Assembly (NCBI GenBank): GCA_022559845.1
Contig: CM040117.1
Coordinates: forward strand, 77,289,731-77,353,730
Reading direction: 5' to 3'
DNA: 64,000 nt
Source of the DNA: Amorphophallus konjac
Lineage: Eukaryota > Streptophyta > Magnoliopsida > Alismatales > Araceae
Positions 22,067 to 32,928 of this stretch are shown here, one piece after another. Position 1 is the stretch's first letter; the number at the start of each line of letters is the position of its first letter. Both the position numbers and the translations under genes were made by a program. The notes under the pieces were generated by a model. The model worked only from the letters and a program-made list of their open reading frames with translations. It did not search any database and had not been told where the DNA came from.

Positions 22067-23710
22067 CCGGTCGGAGACGAGGGCGAGCGGGGAAGCGTGG
22101 GCTACCCGCACGCCGCGCCGATGTTGCTTCAGCCGACGACCTGCTAGTACAAAACTACTCCTCGCGCAGGAGGGTGATCGTGGGGTGGGGGTTAAGCTTA
22201 TTACAATCAAAACTACCTCCACGCAGGGAGGGGCCTTCAGCCGGCCAAGCGGAGTGGGGAATTATGCAAGGAAAACTCGACTTTCCGAACTCCGCCGGTT
22301 CTACCAATCTTCAGGTTTGCTGGACAGGGAGTCGATGATGATGCTGCCACGAACTCCACGGAACTCCAAACTTGACAAAACAGGTGCCAAAAGTTTCCTA
22401 ACTGACCGAGGATGATGTCTGAATTTTTGGGGAAGCTCTGAAACTCGGGGCTGACCGGTCCGGCGACTGGAACAGGACAGCGACGTTCTGTCTCTGGCTG
22501 GTGGTGAACTGGCACAGTAGATTGCAGAAGGCTCTGCGGACGCTCCCGAACTCCAATTGGAACGAAACTGGCGGTGACGCGATCGTGGTCGGAGTAGCTT
22601 CGAACAGAAGTTGACAGGGCCACAATCCGAGGTCGGAGAAGAGAGTGGTGGCCGGAGAAGTGGGGACTGGTCGAACCTCAAACCACTGAAAGCAGTCTGC
22701 ACACTCCGGTGAAGAAAATTAGAACTGAGAGCTCTGGTGGCCGATTGAGTCCCTCCTTCTTGGAGATGGAAGCTAACTGGACGTAGTTTCTGCCCTCCGA
22801 AAATGGCGCTCAGATCATTCCCGTACGGACCGTGGTGGCTTCTGCTTTCAGCTTCAGGTCTTCAGATAGGGGCAGAAGGCACAGTCGGACGAGATCAACT
22901 CCCCTGAACAGCTCCGACCTTGGACGCCCACGAGACCACCACCATTGGAAAGTAGACTCGAAGACAATTCCAGCAATGTAAGACTTGCCACCTGATTCCT
23001 GAAGAGGAGGTCGTGGCAGCTTCTGCAAGTTGAGCTCCTGCTGCTGCCTGCGAACTGGATAGAGCAGGTTGGTGAATGAAGTTGATAATGGTGGGAAGGG
23101 GTGAAGGGACTGCAATGGGGAGAGGGCTAATGGCTGTGAGGCTTGGATGGGGGTGGATAGAGGTGGTGGAGAGGCTGGAGAAGAGGGCTGGGTCGCAGCT
23201 AGCAAGTGGAGGGGGAGGGGGTTGCGGCCAAGGGTAGAGGGTGAGAGAGAGGGGGGGCGCAAGAGGCTTGGAGGGAGAGGGAAATTTGAACTTAGTTTAA
23301 TGTGGGGATGGTTAATGTGGTCTTGGGAAGGGGAAGAGGTGTGTTGGGGATGTGGAGAGGTGTTTGGGGAGGTGGGATTCTCCCTTGGGAGATGGAGGGG
23401 TGGCTTGGGAAAGGGAAAGGTTTTCTTGGAAGGTGAAGGGATGCTTGGGGCTTTGGGGTGAGTAATGGGGAAATTGAGTGGACCTTGGGGAGGTGAGGGG
23501 TTGGGATGAGGTGGAGGATGATGTGGCAAGGAGAAGAGAGAGAGAGAGGGGCGAAATTTGGAGAGAGAGGGGAAGAGAGAGAGAGGGGTTCGCCCCCTTT
23601 AGAGAGATAGAGAGATAGAGAGAGAGAGCTAGAGAGAGAGGGGGGGCACAATTCTTGTGGCAAACTTTTTTTACTCAATAATTCATTCGCTTACAAATGA
23701 GGGATTGGGG

Positions 23711-23721
23711 TCCTATTTATA
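23711..23721 (-). promoter_or_regulatory. TATA box of C 5' LTR
   Basis: Sense TATAAATAGGA about 300 bp into the LTR; CT-rich sequence follows 70-180 bp downstream. Same arrangement as D and the solo LTR. Confidence 0.68.
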
Positions 23722-24031
23722 GGAATCCCACAATTTAACTTAAGTCCCTAACTTTTGGACTACTAACACTAAACCAAGGGGAAGGGGGCGCTCCTGGGCC
23801 AAGCCCATATAATTGGGCCCAATAACACACATAAAGACTTAAGACTTAGGTAAATAGCTACCTAACCTAGGTATTGGACTCAAATAAAAGGAAAAGTACA
23901 TGATAAGAAAATGAAAATTACATCATATGACTCGAAATAAAGTGGTGAACAAGATGTAGCATGGGTGGCGAGCATCGGGATCCTTGATCAAATGAAATTG
24001 CTGGTGATGTCCTCATCAGTTTCACATCAAG

Positions 24032-24043
24032 TGGTATCAGAGC
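24032..24043 (+). other. Primer binding site of D (tRNA-Met type)
   Basis: TGGTATCAGAGC two bases after the end of D's 5' LTR (ACATCA at 24024-24029). It fixes D's orientation as plus and shows that C sits inside D's LTR. Confidence 0.92.
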
Positions 24044-24129
24044 CAGGTTCACAACTTGTCTCTATCAAGTTGGTCCTAGGGCATGTTTATGCATTTAGAG
24101 TCCTCGGTTGCATCTCTTTGTCCACTAGC

Positions 24130-24867
24130 ATGGCCACCTCATACCGACCTTACCCATCAGCCCTCTCCATGAGTTCAAACCCCCAAGAGAAGCCCACCAC
24201 CAACACACATAACCTCCATGGACATGTTGAATACCTCATGGGAACCATGAACAATGCCTTTGATCGCCAAGATAGCACAAATGGTCAACTTACCCAATTA
24301 GGTGACAATGGGCCCACCCCAAGGGTGGACGATAGAATGGTCCCCCTCCCACTTCCCACCTTTGATGGAACCTCTCCTAGGGAATATTTAGATTGGGAAT
24401 CCACATTGGACAAGTACTTCACTTGGTATCCCATGTCCGAGGATGAAAAGGCTTGGGTTGCCAAAATGTAACTTACCAAACGGGCAGAAACTCATTGGTT
24501 GCAAATTGTCGGGTTAAGGATACTTAGAAGGGAAACTCCCATCACCACTTGGGACGACATGAAGGAGAAACTTAGGGCAAAATATGTGTCCCCTTCCTAC
24601 CCGAATCACCAAAGCCTAGGGAGCACTTTAACTCCTTCACCCCCTCCCAAGGCCAACCAACCTAAACCCCCTCACCTAACCCACCTCCCGCTTCCTACAC
24701 CAATCTTTCCCCAACCTAGGCCTCCACTACTTCCCCTTCCTATCCCAACCCAAGTCCACCCTTGCCCACCACCCCGAGTGCGCCATGCATCGACTACCAC
24801 CAACCCACCCACCATAGACCTTCCTTCCCCATTGTCCTTAGGAGTTGCAACCCACACCCTCACCTAA
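24130..24867 (+). pseudogene. gag: D gag N-terminus and Pro-rich linker
   Basis: Starts at ATG 24130 (MATSYRPYPS). The retrotransposon gag domain is clear: TFDGTSPREYLDWESTLDKY, then RAETHWLQIVGLRI and TTWDDMKEKLRAKYVSPSYP. TAA at 24469 replaces one codon just after AKM in an otherwise continuous frame, and a second TAA is at 24865. After the gag domain comes a Pro-rich stretch (PQPRPPLLPLPIPTQV) that matches C. The zinc knuckle and protease expected next are absent. Same frame as the following ORF, so this was one protein of about 770 codons. Confidence 0.75.
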
Positions 24868-26453
24868 GTGGAGAGGGATACCAATTCGGATCCACCTCCC
24901 AAGATAGAGGAAATCCAAGGGCCACACAACTCACCCACCACTCCTAGCCTAGCTCCTCAAGAGCTACACACCCTTCCCCATGACACCGTCACCATAGATG
25001 AGTCCGTACTCCAATGGCTCAAGCAAGGCCTCACCATTCCTAGTTCACAACCAAGCCACCTACCCATGGGACATCAATCCCAAATCATTCCCACTCAGCC
25101 TCATGTCACTTATCAAACCTCCTATTGTGTGGAAGATTTGGGAGACTTAGTGGCCTACCTACATTGGCAAGTCCACTTGACCAATATGCTAGCCATGAGG
25201 CCGTCGGAGCCTAGCACCATTAGCCTAGCTTACCCCGCCGTTGGCTCCATCACTTCCATCTACACTAATGGCCAATTTACAAGTGAGATCATACTCTTTC
25301 TTCCCATGGAGGAGGAACCCATCCTAGTCTACTCCCCAACCATTGAGATCCCAAGTGCTTTGATTGGCCAACCCATTAGCAACCTTGGCCCAATTATCTT
25401 GGAGGAGGATGACTCACCATTGGAGGGCCTTGAGAACATGGAGTACCCCTACCTAGGTGACCCTTACCATGATCCCTTTAACCCCTTCCTAAGGGAGCCT
25501 AGATCTCCATGTAACCCACTCCCCCTATTCACCACCCACCTCACCCTATCCATATCGCCCATGTTGACCCAAACTCCTCCCTTCCTAGAATCGGGTTACA
25601 ACATGAGAGCATTGACCTTAGGCAACAAATACCTTGGGATTGATGAAATGCCCCACCCCATAACCACCTTCCTAGATCCCTTCGACCCATTCACATGGAA
25701 GTTCAAAAGTCATCCCACATCTATGCACATGGAAGTCACCTTTGGGATAAATATGCATGAGTCTAGGCTTACCACACCATTTGACATGATTCATAAGTCG
25801 GGTACATTCATTCGCATCACCCACATGTCAAGTAGGAAGCATAAGTGGACCGTATTCGGATGTATTGGCCCACCTTCATTCATCATGAGTCTTAAGCATG
25901 AGAGGAGCATACATGGATGTCCGGGTCCCCCGACATTTATCACACCCATGCATAAAAGGTTAATCTATAGATGTCCTGACCCTCCTAAGTCTGTCACAGT
26001 CTTCATAGAATCAAAGTGTGATCGGTCTACATTTGGCTGCCCAGGTCCACCTTTGCACACCATACTTTTCACACCAACATCACATCATAGTGCATGGCAT
26101 ACGCCTTCTCGCAAGCATATAGGAAAGAGCAATGAGACTTACAAAAGGCGGGCAGATGCTCATTGGCACCACCGCGAGTTCCAAGTGGGAGACTTGGTGA
26201 TGGTGAGGACGGAGCGGCTTCTTCCAGGACCTGCCTCCAAGTTGAGGGCACGAGGTTCGGGACTCTTTCGAGTTCTGAGATGACTTGGCAGTAATGCTTA
26301 TGAGCTAGACCTACCTGAGGGTTTTGGGGTACACCCTACTTTCAATGTGGCGGACCTGGAACCCTACAAGGGCCCCGCGGTGGAACCCAGTGAGGAGCTT
26401 GAGCCTTTACCCCCCCTTGAGAGAGACACTCCCGGTGGGGACTCCACTTCATA
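24868..26453 (+). pseudogene. D unknown conserved region, GCPGPP repeats and integrase GPY/F
   Basis: Continues the gag frame. Blocks shared with C, in the same order: VGSITSIYTNGQFTSEIILF, NLGPIILEEDD, GDPYHDPFNPFL, FLDPFDPFTWK. Four repeats follow at about 25830-26060: FGCIGPP, IHGCPGPP, YRCPDPP, FGCPGPP, each led by K/M-H/C-x-R or K. The end is a clear GPY/F module of a Ty3-gypsy integrase (HREFQVGDLVMVRTERLLPG, then AYELDLPEGFGVHPTFNVAD). TGA at 26281 interrupts GPY/F where R-R-L is expected; the frame ends at 26453. No RT, RNase H or DDE core is present. The central region resembles nothing I know. Confidence 0.75.
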
Positions 26454-26676
26454 GCTTGAGAGACTGACGAGAGCAGGTAGAGGCAATACTGGATGAGCAG
26501 AGTATCATTACTAGGCACAATGTGTATCAGCACTACCTGGTTAGGTGGAAGAACCGTTCCCCGACAGAGGATACTTGGGTGAGTCGGGAGGACCTGCTGC
26601 GATTGGACCCCGACATTTTGGAGCGGTACTACAGCCAGACAGACCCCTACTCGACAAGGTCGAGTTCTCCCCACCC
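26454..26676 (+). pseudogene. D chromodomain tail
   Basis: One frame away from the preceding ORF, after a TGA. The frame reads EQVEAILDEQ, then YQHYLVRWKNRSPTEDTW, then LLRLDPDILERYY and the tail PYSTRSSSPHPGG. The YLVRWK...ED/ETW core is the chromodomain signature of plant chromoviruses, which place new copies in heterochromatin. The aromatic cage residues Y, W and W are kept. The polypurine tract follows directly. Confidence 0.75.
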
Positions 26677-26685
26677 TGGGGGATT
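26677..26685 (+). other. Polypurine tract of D
   Basis: TGGGGGATT immediately before the 3' LTR start TGATAAGGACATC. Confidence 0.65.
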
Positions 26686-27421
26686 TGATAAGGACATCTC
26701 ACGACACTCCCTCTGGCTTGGGTCGCCTGGACATTCTTGATATAGACCGACTATGATCTACACATGTTAGCTTCAGTCTCATCTTATGTATTTTCATTTT
26801 ATTGAGTCCTATCTTATGTATTTTCCTTTATTGAGTCCTATCTTATGTATTTTCCTTTATTGAGTCATGTTGTTCTAGTCCATTTCTCATTGTTATGCTT
26901 AATTGGGCCTTAGTACCTTAGTTTTGGGCCTAATAGATTGAGTCTAGGATATGTTGAGTGTTTTGTCTTATTGTCTAGGTTATTTTGGTCATGTAAAGAG
27001 TGGTTGCCTATAAATAGGCCCCTCTCCCACACATGTACACACCTTTGATGCATTAGTGAATGAAACAAAATCCTCCATCCACTTCTCTCCAAAGAATTCC
27101 CCTTTCCCCCCTCTCTCTCTACTTATCTCTCTCTCTCTCCCCCAAGGGGAAGAGTTCGCCCCCCTCTCTCTCTCCTCACTTCCCACCCACTTTCTCTCTC
27201 TCTTCCCCTCCCCAATAACTCCTCCCAAGTCCCCACAAAACTCCCATAACTCCACCCCAGCCCCAAGGTATCCTACACCAATCAAAACCCCACCCTCCAA
27301 CCACCACCTACCCCATCCACTTCCCAAAGCACCTCCCCACCCTCCAAAGGCTGAAGGGGTCCCTCCCAAGGCCATTTTTGAATCTCCCTCCCATCTCTCC
27401 TCCCCCATACCAGCTCCTGGT
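26686..27421 (+). repeat. 3' LTR of D, first part
   Basis: 736 bp, near-identical to the start of the 5' LTR (TATA at 27009-27017, CT tracts at 27110-27140). It stops at the A insertion, whose TSD is CTGGT at 27417-27421, and continues at 52876. In the uninterrupted 5' LTR the same place reads ctcctggtcgccctaacc. Confidence 0.92.
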
Positions 27422-29572
27422 TGTTAGTATGCTTGGCCCAGATACAGAGGGGGGTGAATGTATCCTTCTACAGTATATGGCCAAATTAAAAACTAGGATG
27501 CTAGAGAAAGACACAGGATAGAACTAATTCATTTCAACTCAAATACAAACTCATGGGCGTGCCTATCCAAGCATCTAGCGGAAGCAATCAATCAATCAAG
27601 CCACTGCACAAGAGATTTTAGGTGGTTCGGTCCACAGACCTACATCCACCCCTCACTCCCAACCGGAGTGAGGCTTCGAGTAGCTCAAGCTAGAACGCAG
27701 ACTTAGTCTACAAACAGTTGCTGCCACACAGCTTGACCAGGGGAACAGCCTCCCCTCTTCCTCCCAACCAGAGGGTAACCCGCAAGTGACAACCTATCAC
27801 TTGCAACCTGGAGATCAGATCTCCCTTCTCCTGAACCAACAGGAGGAACCCGATCCCCAACAGGGCAATCGGAAGAACAAAGATGATCAGAAAACAAAGG
27901 AAAAATAATAAAGAAAAATAACACAGCAATCAGAAAGTTGTAAAAGATGGAATGCACAATGTGGCTCTCAATGGAGCTGACTGGCCTGGATCTGATCCAC
28001 GATCCAATGAAGACAGATCTTCAAGCAGCTTCTTCCTTCTTCTCCATGAGCTCTCTCGCTCACTCTCTTTCTCTCTTTCTTTCTCTTCTGCTCTCTTAAT
28101 CTCTCACTCTCTATCTCTCTTTCTTTCTCTTCTACTCTCCTAATCTCTCACTCACTGCTCTCTCTTCACGGATTCTCTCTTCTATCTCTTCTTCCTCTCT
28201 TTTCCTTCTTTTTCTCTTCTTCTGGATCGAAGGGCTTTCTGCTCTTCAGGCTTCTGCTTCGATCGACCTTCATCTTAAGACGAAGGCTCCATTTTATACC
28301 TGGAGCAGCAGCAGGGCGCGTGTGGCTTCCACAGTTCCCGCCCTAAGAGTTCGGACTACGTGGCAGCATCCAGTAGGCTGTCAGACCACGTGTCCTCATT
28401 TGGGCATTTTCCTTATCCTCGGATCACGTGCCCAGCACCAGTACGCTCAGCAACTAGAGGTGGATGGCGTCAACTCACTTGCTCCAAAGAGTTGACGCAG
28501 TCATCAGAAATCTTCAAACTTCTTAACCGCTACGTCGACTCCATCAGCTTATTACGTTGACGCAACGGTATCGGCAGTCCAGTTTTCAAGTCTTCCCTTT
28601 CTTGGACTGCTGCGTCGACGCTGCCAGTTGGTGGCGTTGATGCACGAACGTGTACATTTCTATACTGGCATCTCTTAAGCCGCTGCGTCGACGCTGCTTG
28701 TTGATGGCGTTGACGTAGTGAAAGATTTCGTGAAGGCTTCATCGCTTGTAAGAGTCTCTGCTACTTTAACTACTGCGTCGACGCTACTTGCTTCTGTCGT
28801 TAACGCAATATAAGACATCGTGAAAGCTTCGTCTACTGATGCGTGGATGCTTTAAGCTTCAGGCGTCGACCCTGTTCCCTTCAGCAACAATAATGAAGTG
28901 TATAGACTTAGTGTTAACGTGAAGCATTGTATAGACTTCAGATATCAATATAGCAACTGTGTACATAGTGAGGGAGTGTATAGACTTAGCAGTCTAGGTC
29001 TCTAACAATGAGTGTATAGACTTGTAACTCTTCATGAGATCTCAGTGTATAGACTTAACCAATGTATATAGTTGAAGACTAACAATCGAGTGTATAGAGT
29101 TAGTTATGTGAGCATGCGTTGTATAGACTTCACACAAGAAGACAAATAGGTTGTACAGACTTGGAGAGTTGAATCCAGTGTACAGACTTGTTGATATCAA
29201 ATGAAGAGCTTCCAGTGTATGGACTTTGCAATGCAAACAACAATGTATATACTTTGTTAAGAAGGTGCCCGATGTACAGACTTGAAGAAGATATGCCAAT
29301 GTACAGACTAAATGGATCCAGCTGATGTATAGACTTTGTGCCCAAGCTATCAATGCTCTGATGCGTCCACTCCACTTGAACGTTGCGTTGACGCACTAAT
29401 TAACCCAGGGGCTTCTTTCTTGAGTTTGCACTACTGCGTCGACGCTTCCATTTGGTGGCGTTGACGCATTGAGCACCCTGCAACCCCTTTGAACTATTAA
29501 ACAGTTATTAGGAGGTTAAGTGTCTATATCCAAAATCTTACTGTTGTCATCATCAAAACCAGGAGTACAACA
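27422..29572 (-). repeat. 3' LTR of A
   Basis: 2151 bp. Sense TATA (TATAAAA) at 28292-28298; CT-rich tract at 28050-28210. Upstream of TATA (28330-28880 and 29360-29480) are many GCGTCGACGC / GCGTTGACGC words; beyond them (28898-29335) are spaced tgtatagactt repeats. The core around TATA (gaaggctccattttatacctgg) is shared with B's LTR, so A and B are related families. Confidence 0.9.
28292..28298 (-). promoter_or_regulatory. TATA box of A 3' LTR
   Basis: Sense TATAAAA within a block conserved in all four A and B LTRs; the A 5' LTR copy is at 52080-52086. Confidence 0.65.
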
Positions 29573-29586
29573 ATCTCCCCCTTTTT
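29573..29586 (-). other. Polypurine tract of A
   Basis: Sense AAAAAGGGGGAGAT directly before the LTR start TGTTGTACTC. A second tract (ACAAAGGGGGAGA) is at 29765-29777, just after the envelope-position ORF. Confidence 0.78.
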
Positions 29587-29816
29587 GATGATGACAACCC
29601 CCAAACTGTTTTAATGACATCTGCGATCACACAAGGTTAGCATCAACCAAACGCATGGTTACTTGTCAGTTGAACAAAAAATTATGAGTCACAAAAATGA
29701 AAGTATATGCTATCATTCATTAACAAAACTCAGCAGTCATTAACAAAATTTAGCATCTCATTAAGCTCTCCCCCTTTGTCATCATCATGAAAGGGGGTGC
29801 ATGTAGAAAACATAGG

Positions 29817-31727
29817 TTAAGATGGGAAGAAGCGATTGTAACGCCTGGCAGAAGATGGTTGTTGTTGCTGACGAGAAGATTGTCCTTGAGTGCCTGGAGG
29901 TGTCTGGTGAGATGGCTGTCCTGAAGTAGAATGGTCCCTGGTTAGAAGGTCTCTGATCTCTTGAGAAAGTTCGCTTAGCTGATGACTTAGAGTGTTGCGA
30001 ACATTGCCAATTTCAGTGACAGAATCTTTGTTCTCAAGTGACTGGATGTTGGCTATTACTTTGTCAATCTTCTCTAGCACAACTTTGAGGAATGGAGGGA
30101 TTGCACTGACAGAACCTTTGATTGTTTCTAGCCCTATCTTCAGATCATAGCACAGATCAATAATTTTGGCAAAAGAGGAAAGGGTTGAACCTTGTTGATT
30201 GTGCATCTCTTGTACCAGAGTGGCAAGTTTGTCAAGGAGGGATGATATCTGTTTCAAGACTGACCTTGTTGCTTGGTCAGACACCATCTTGGTGAGTAAG
30301 AAATTTCGCCACTCACATAAAACTGAAGTTTCAAAATTCACAATCCGAGCAGTCAGCTTGTTAAAATGAAGGGTTGTGAACTCCACCAACTTGTCCATCT
30401 TGGCCTCCTGACGTTGCATCATCATAGTCATGTTTACTAACATCTCTTCAATAGTTGCTGGGGGTGGAGCTGCATCAGAAGTTGGAGAGGTTCTTCTATA
30501 AACTTTAATGGCTCCAGACGTAGATGGTTCTACTGTAGGTACAGAGCCACTCGGTTCCGCAGAAGCCTCAAAAACTTGCTCTCCTCTCATGGAGTTGTCC
30601 TCTGGCATGTCTTCACTCACCACAGATGGAATCGGTATTTCTGCTCTGTGCACTTGACCATCATCTATAGTGGCTGTTCTTGATGCCTGACCGATCTCTG
30701 ATGGAGTTGATTTCTGACTAGGAAGGGTTCTGACAGCCTTACCATCAACGACCTCAAAACCCATAAACTTTTGAATGTAAGCAAGTGTGTACACATTCTC
30801 TCGAGGGATGATAATTTTCTTCTCAGAGCCAAAGTCTACACCAACTTTCCAAAAAACAGCAGTTAATGGGGCGACATAAGGAAGGGTTCTGGACTGAGAT
30901 AGACATGACCCCATTGTTTGAATAGCTACATCCGGCAGGGAAATCTGTATTCTCTTCAGCATACAGTAGAGAAGAAATCTTTGCATCTCTGTCACCCTTT
31001 CTCTTCCACTGCTCTGTGGTGTGATCATGGAGGTGCAAATGTGGTGGAGCAGTCTATTTAGCGAAGGGAAATGATTGGCTTTGAGACTGCCTAGGTAGGT
31101 CTCCCTGACATCGGAGAGATTACTGGGTTTCTCAGTCAAGAGTTCATACGCTTCATGCGCATCATACTCAAAATCATGCAGCTGAACTCCTACTTTAGGA
31201 ACCTTCCATGCTCTGGCAAGCAGCTTATCTGTTATTTCGAACCTTACACCTCTAACACTGGATGTGAGTTTTGGAACAGAAGGTTCATATTTTAAGTTCT
31301 GGTAGAACTCTCTGACCAAGGTGGGGTAGTAAGTCTTGTGTGTTGAGACAAACGACCACCAGCCCTGATGGTCCAGTATAGGAAACAGCTGAGGAAAAAC
31401 TTCGAGCATATGATGATCAGTAGCATCAACGTACCAGGAAATAAGAACCTTCAGAGGTTCTTCCATGGTGACTGTACGCGAGCTACCAGCATCTTTCTGA
31501 CCGGTTGCAGAACCTGAAGATAAGCCCTTCCGCTTCTCTTTTCTGACTGCGGATGTCTTTAACCTTTTGGTTGGCAGACTTGGATCCCGTGGACCCGTCT
31601 CCTTCCTTCTTCCCCTTTCGCGAGCTACTAGAGAGTGGGACTCCATAGTGCCTCTTGCTGGTTCTGAGCCTCTTGGTTGTTCCTCTGCCCTCTGCTTCCC
31701 TTTTTGAGTGGATGCTGGAGAATCCAT
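29817..31727 (-). CDS. Intact ORF in the envelope-like position of Sirevirus A (putative plant transposon protein)
   Basis: 636 residues from the ATG at 31727 (MDSPASTQKGK); the open frame extends upstream only through a non-ATG region. N-terminus basic and low-complexity, with a nuclear-signal-like stretch (KRLKTSAVRKEKRKG, about residues 65-80). Residues ~95-300 (GWWSFVSTHKTYYPTLVREF; GVRFEITDKLLARAWKVP; LNRLLHHICTSMITP) resemble the putative plant transposon protein domain (PF20167) often found in retroelement-derived genes. The C-terminal third is mostly helical, probably coiled coil (QRQEAKMDKLVEFTTLHFNK; ending near LSQEIRDLLTRD). There is no obvious signal peptide or membrane segment, so despite its position it does not look like an envelope glycoprotein. 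It lies on the sense strand between the pol position and the polypurine tract. The frame is undamaged although A's pol is gone. Function unknown. Confidence 0.7.
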   Translation of the reverse strand: MDSPASTQKGKQRAEEQPRGSEPARGTMESHSLVARERGRRKETGPRDPSLPTKRLKTSAVRKEKRKGLSSGSATGQKDAGSSRTVTMEEPLKVLISWYVDATDHHMLEVFPQLFPILDHQGWWSFVSTHKTYYPTLVREFYQNLKYEPSVPKLTSSVRGVRFEITDKLLARAWKVPKVGVQLHDFEYDAHEAYELLTEKPSNLSDVRETYLGSLKANHFPSLNRLLHHICTSMITPQSSGRERVTEMQRFLLYCMLKRIQISLPDVAIQTMGSCLSQSRTLPYVAPLTAVFWKVGVDFGSEKKIIIPRENVYTLAYIQKFMGFEVVDGKAVRTLPSQKSTPSEIGQASRTATIDDGQVHRAEIPIPSVVSEDMPEDNSMRGEQVFEASAEPSGSVPTVEPSTSGAIKVYRRTSPTSDAAPPPATIEEMLVNMTMMMQRQEAKMDKLVEFTTLHFNKLTARIVNFETSVLCEWRNFLLTKMVSDQATRSVLKQISSLLDKLATLVQEMHNQQGSTLSSFAKIIDLCYDLKIGLETIKGSVSAIPPFLKVVLEKIDKVIANIQSLENKDSVTEIGNVRNTLSHQLSELSQEIRDLLTRDHSTSGQPSHQTPPGTQGQSSRQQQQPSSARRYNRFFPS

Positions 31728-32928
31728 GGCACGGAGATGAATCGAGCAGGAGAGAGAGCTGAGAGGATTCTTGGGGGACACGAGAGGTCGAATGACAAAA
31801 TAGGGTTTTGGAAAAAAGTGAAGAAGAGCAGCGGTCTCATTTCGCTTTTAAAGAGACACCGAGGACCCTTTAAGTGAACGGTTCAGCCGGTTCAAGTGGG
31901 TGAACCGGGTAAAGAAGATATGAATAAGAAGCAATGCGTGGATGCAGAGAGGGGCATTGCGTCTACGCAGTGAGGCAAGTGAATCGAAAAAACACAAGAT
32001 AAAAAGCCAGTGAGGCATAACGCGTTGACGCCAATGTAACATTGCGTCTACGCAGTGATGCAGTTAGGAATGAGATACTCCTCCTTATGCAGCATGATGC
32101 ATCTAATAATGAAACTCCCCCTTACTAAATGGAGCCTATGAAAAGAATAAGAAGGGAAATTCAATTGGATTCTTAAAGGGATATTATTCTCATAAATCCA
32201 AAACATGTTTTCAAAGTCTTCCATTATAAGAGCTTATGAATGAACTTTATTAACAGCGTGGTTTAATTATGATGTATGTAGAGTTCATCAGTAAAATTCT
32301 GTATTGATATCTAAAACTATGGTTTAATAAAGATGAACCAAGCCCTCATAATTATCTTGATTAATCTCTCTTTCTCTTACACAATCAAATCTGTTGACTT
32401 CTTTCAGAGTTACATGCACTAGTATTGAAGTCAAGTAATTATGAAGTCATATGATTTTGTCTAGGGTTGAAGCAATTTGATTTGTGTATCAATATTCAGA
32501 TATTTCACTTTATTCAACAATTTTCTTGCTCCAAATTTTACGAGCACTCTAGTTCAGTGCACACATTGTAACTAGAGGATATACCTTGATCAGAGGCCAA
32601 TATCCCTAAGCCCTTAGTGTGACTAACGGTCATGCTTTATGTGAACAGAGTTAGCATTTACACATCATGACACACTACAAATCATTTTCTAATGAGTGAG
32701 TTGTATTTCTCAGTGTGCATGCCATTGCTCTACCTGAGTTTCAATGAATTTTATCAGAGTTAACGAAGGCACCTCATGACACAGTCCTTTGGACTTGTGT
32801 TTCTCAGTGGCCAATGTCATTGCTCTGACAGAATTAACCCTTTAGACATTTCAGAGGCATTCTTTTGTTTCAAATCAATAATAGTTTCATGTACTTAACC
32901 AATAATAGTTTCTGTATTATCAGTGTAT
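31728..32928 (-). other. Non-coding region of A between pol position and third ORF
   Basis: No gene seen. 31930-32060 carries inverted words attgcgtctacgcagtg and gcgttgacgc, like the LTR. 32580-32830 repeats the Sirevirus 3' block seen in F and B (ataccttgatcagaggcc, ... gccattgctctacc). It stops abruptly at 32929, where B-type gag begins. Confidence 0.6.

Larger units (their letters stand above)
16713..24018 (-). mobile_element. Ty3-gypsy-derived non-autonomous element C
   Basis: Full-length minus-strand element of 7306 bp. LTRs are 16713-19103 and 21661-24018. TSD GTTTC occurs at 16708-16712 and 24019-24023, inside the last bases of D's 5' LTR. The tRNA-Met PBS lies next to the 5' LTR. 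The 2.56-kb interior carries a single long ORF related to D's and a chromodomain-like tail. The terminal base at 16713-16714 is TA instead of TG in the 3' LTR copy. C is younger than D because it sits inside D. Confidence 0.93.
21661..24018 (-). repeat. 5' LTR of C
   Basis: 2358 bp, sense strand TGATGAGGACATC...GTGTCACATCA. TATA at 23711-23721, GA/CT tracts at 23536-23640, conserved stem-loops at 22216-22231 and 22045-22066. It contains a 239-codon proline-rich sense ORF (22810-23529), interrupted in the 3' LTR copy. Confidence 0.93.

Noticed and set aside
29817..31727. Calling this ORF a retroviral envelope
   Set aside because: Only its position suggests that. No signal peptide, fusion peptide or membrane anchor is visible.
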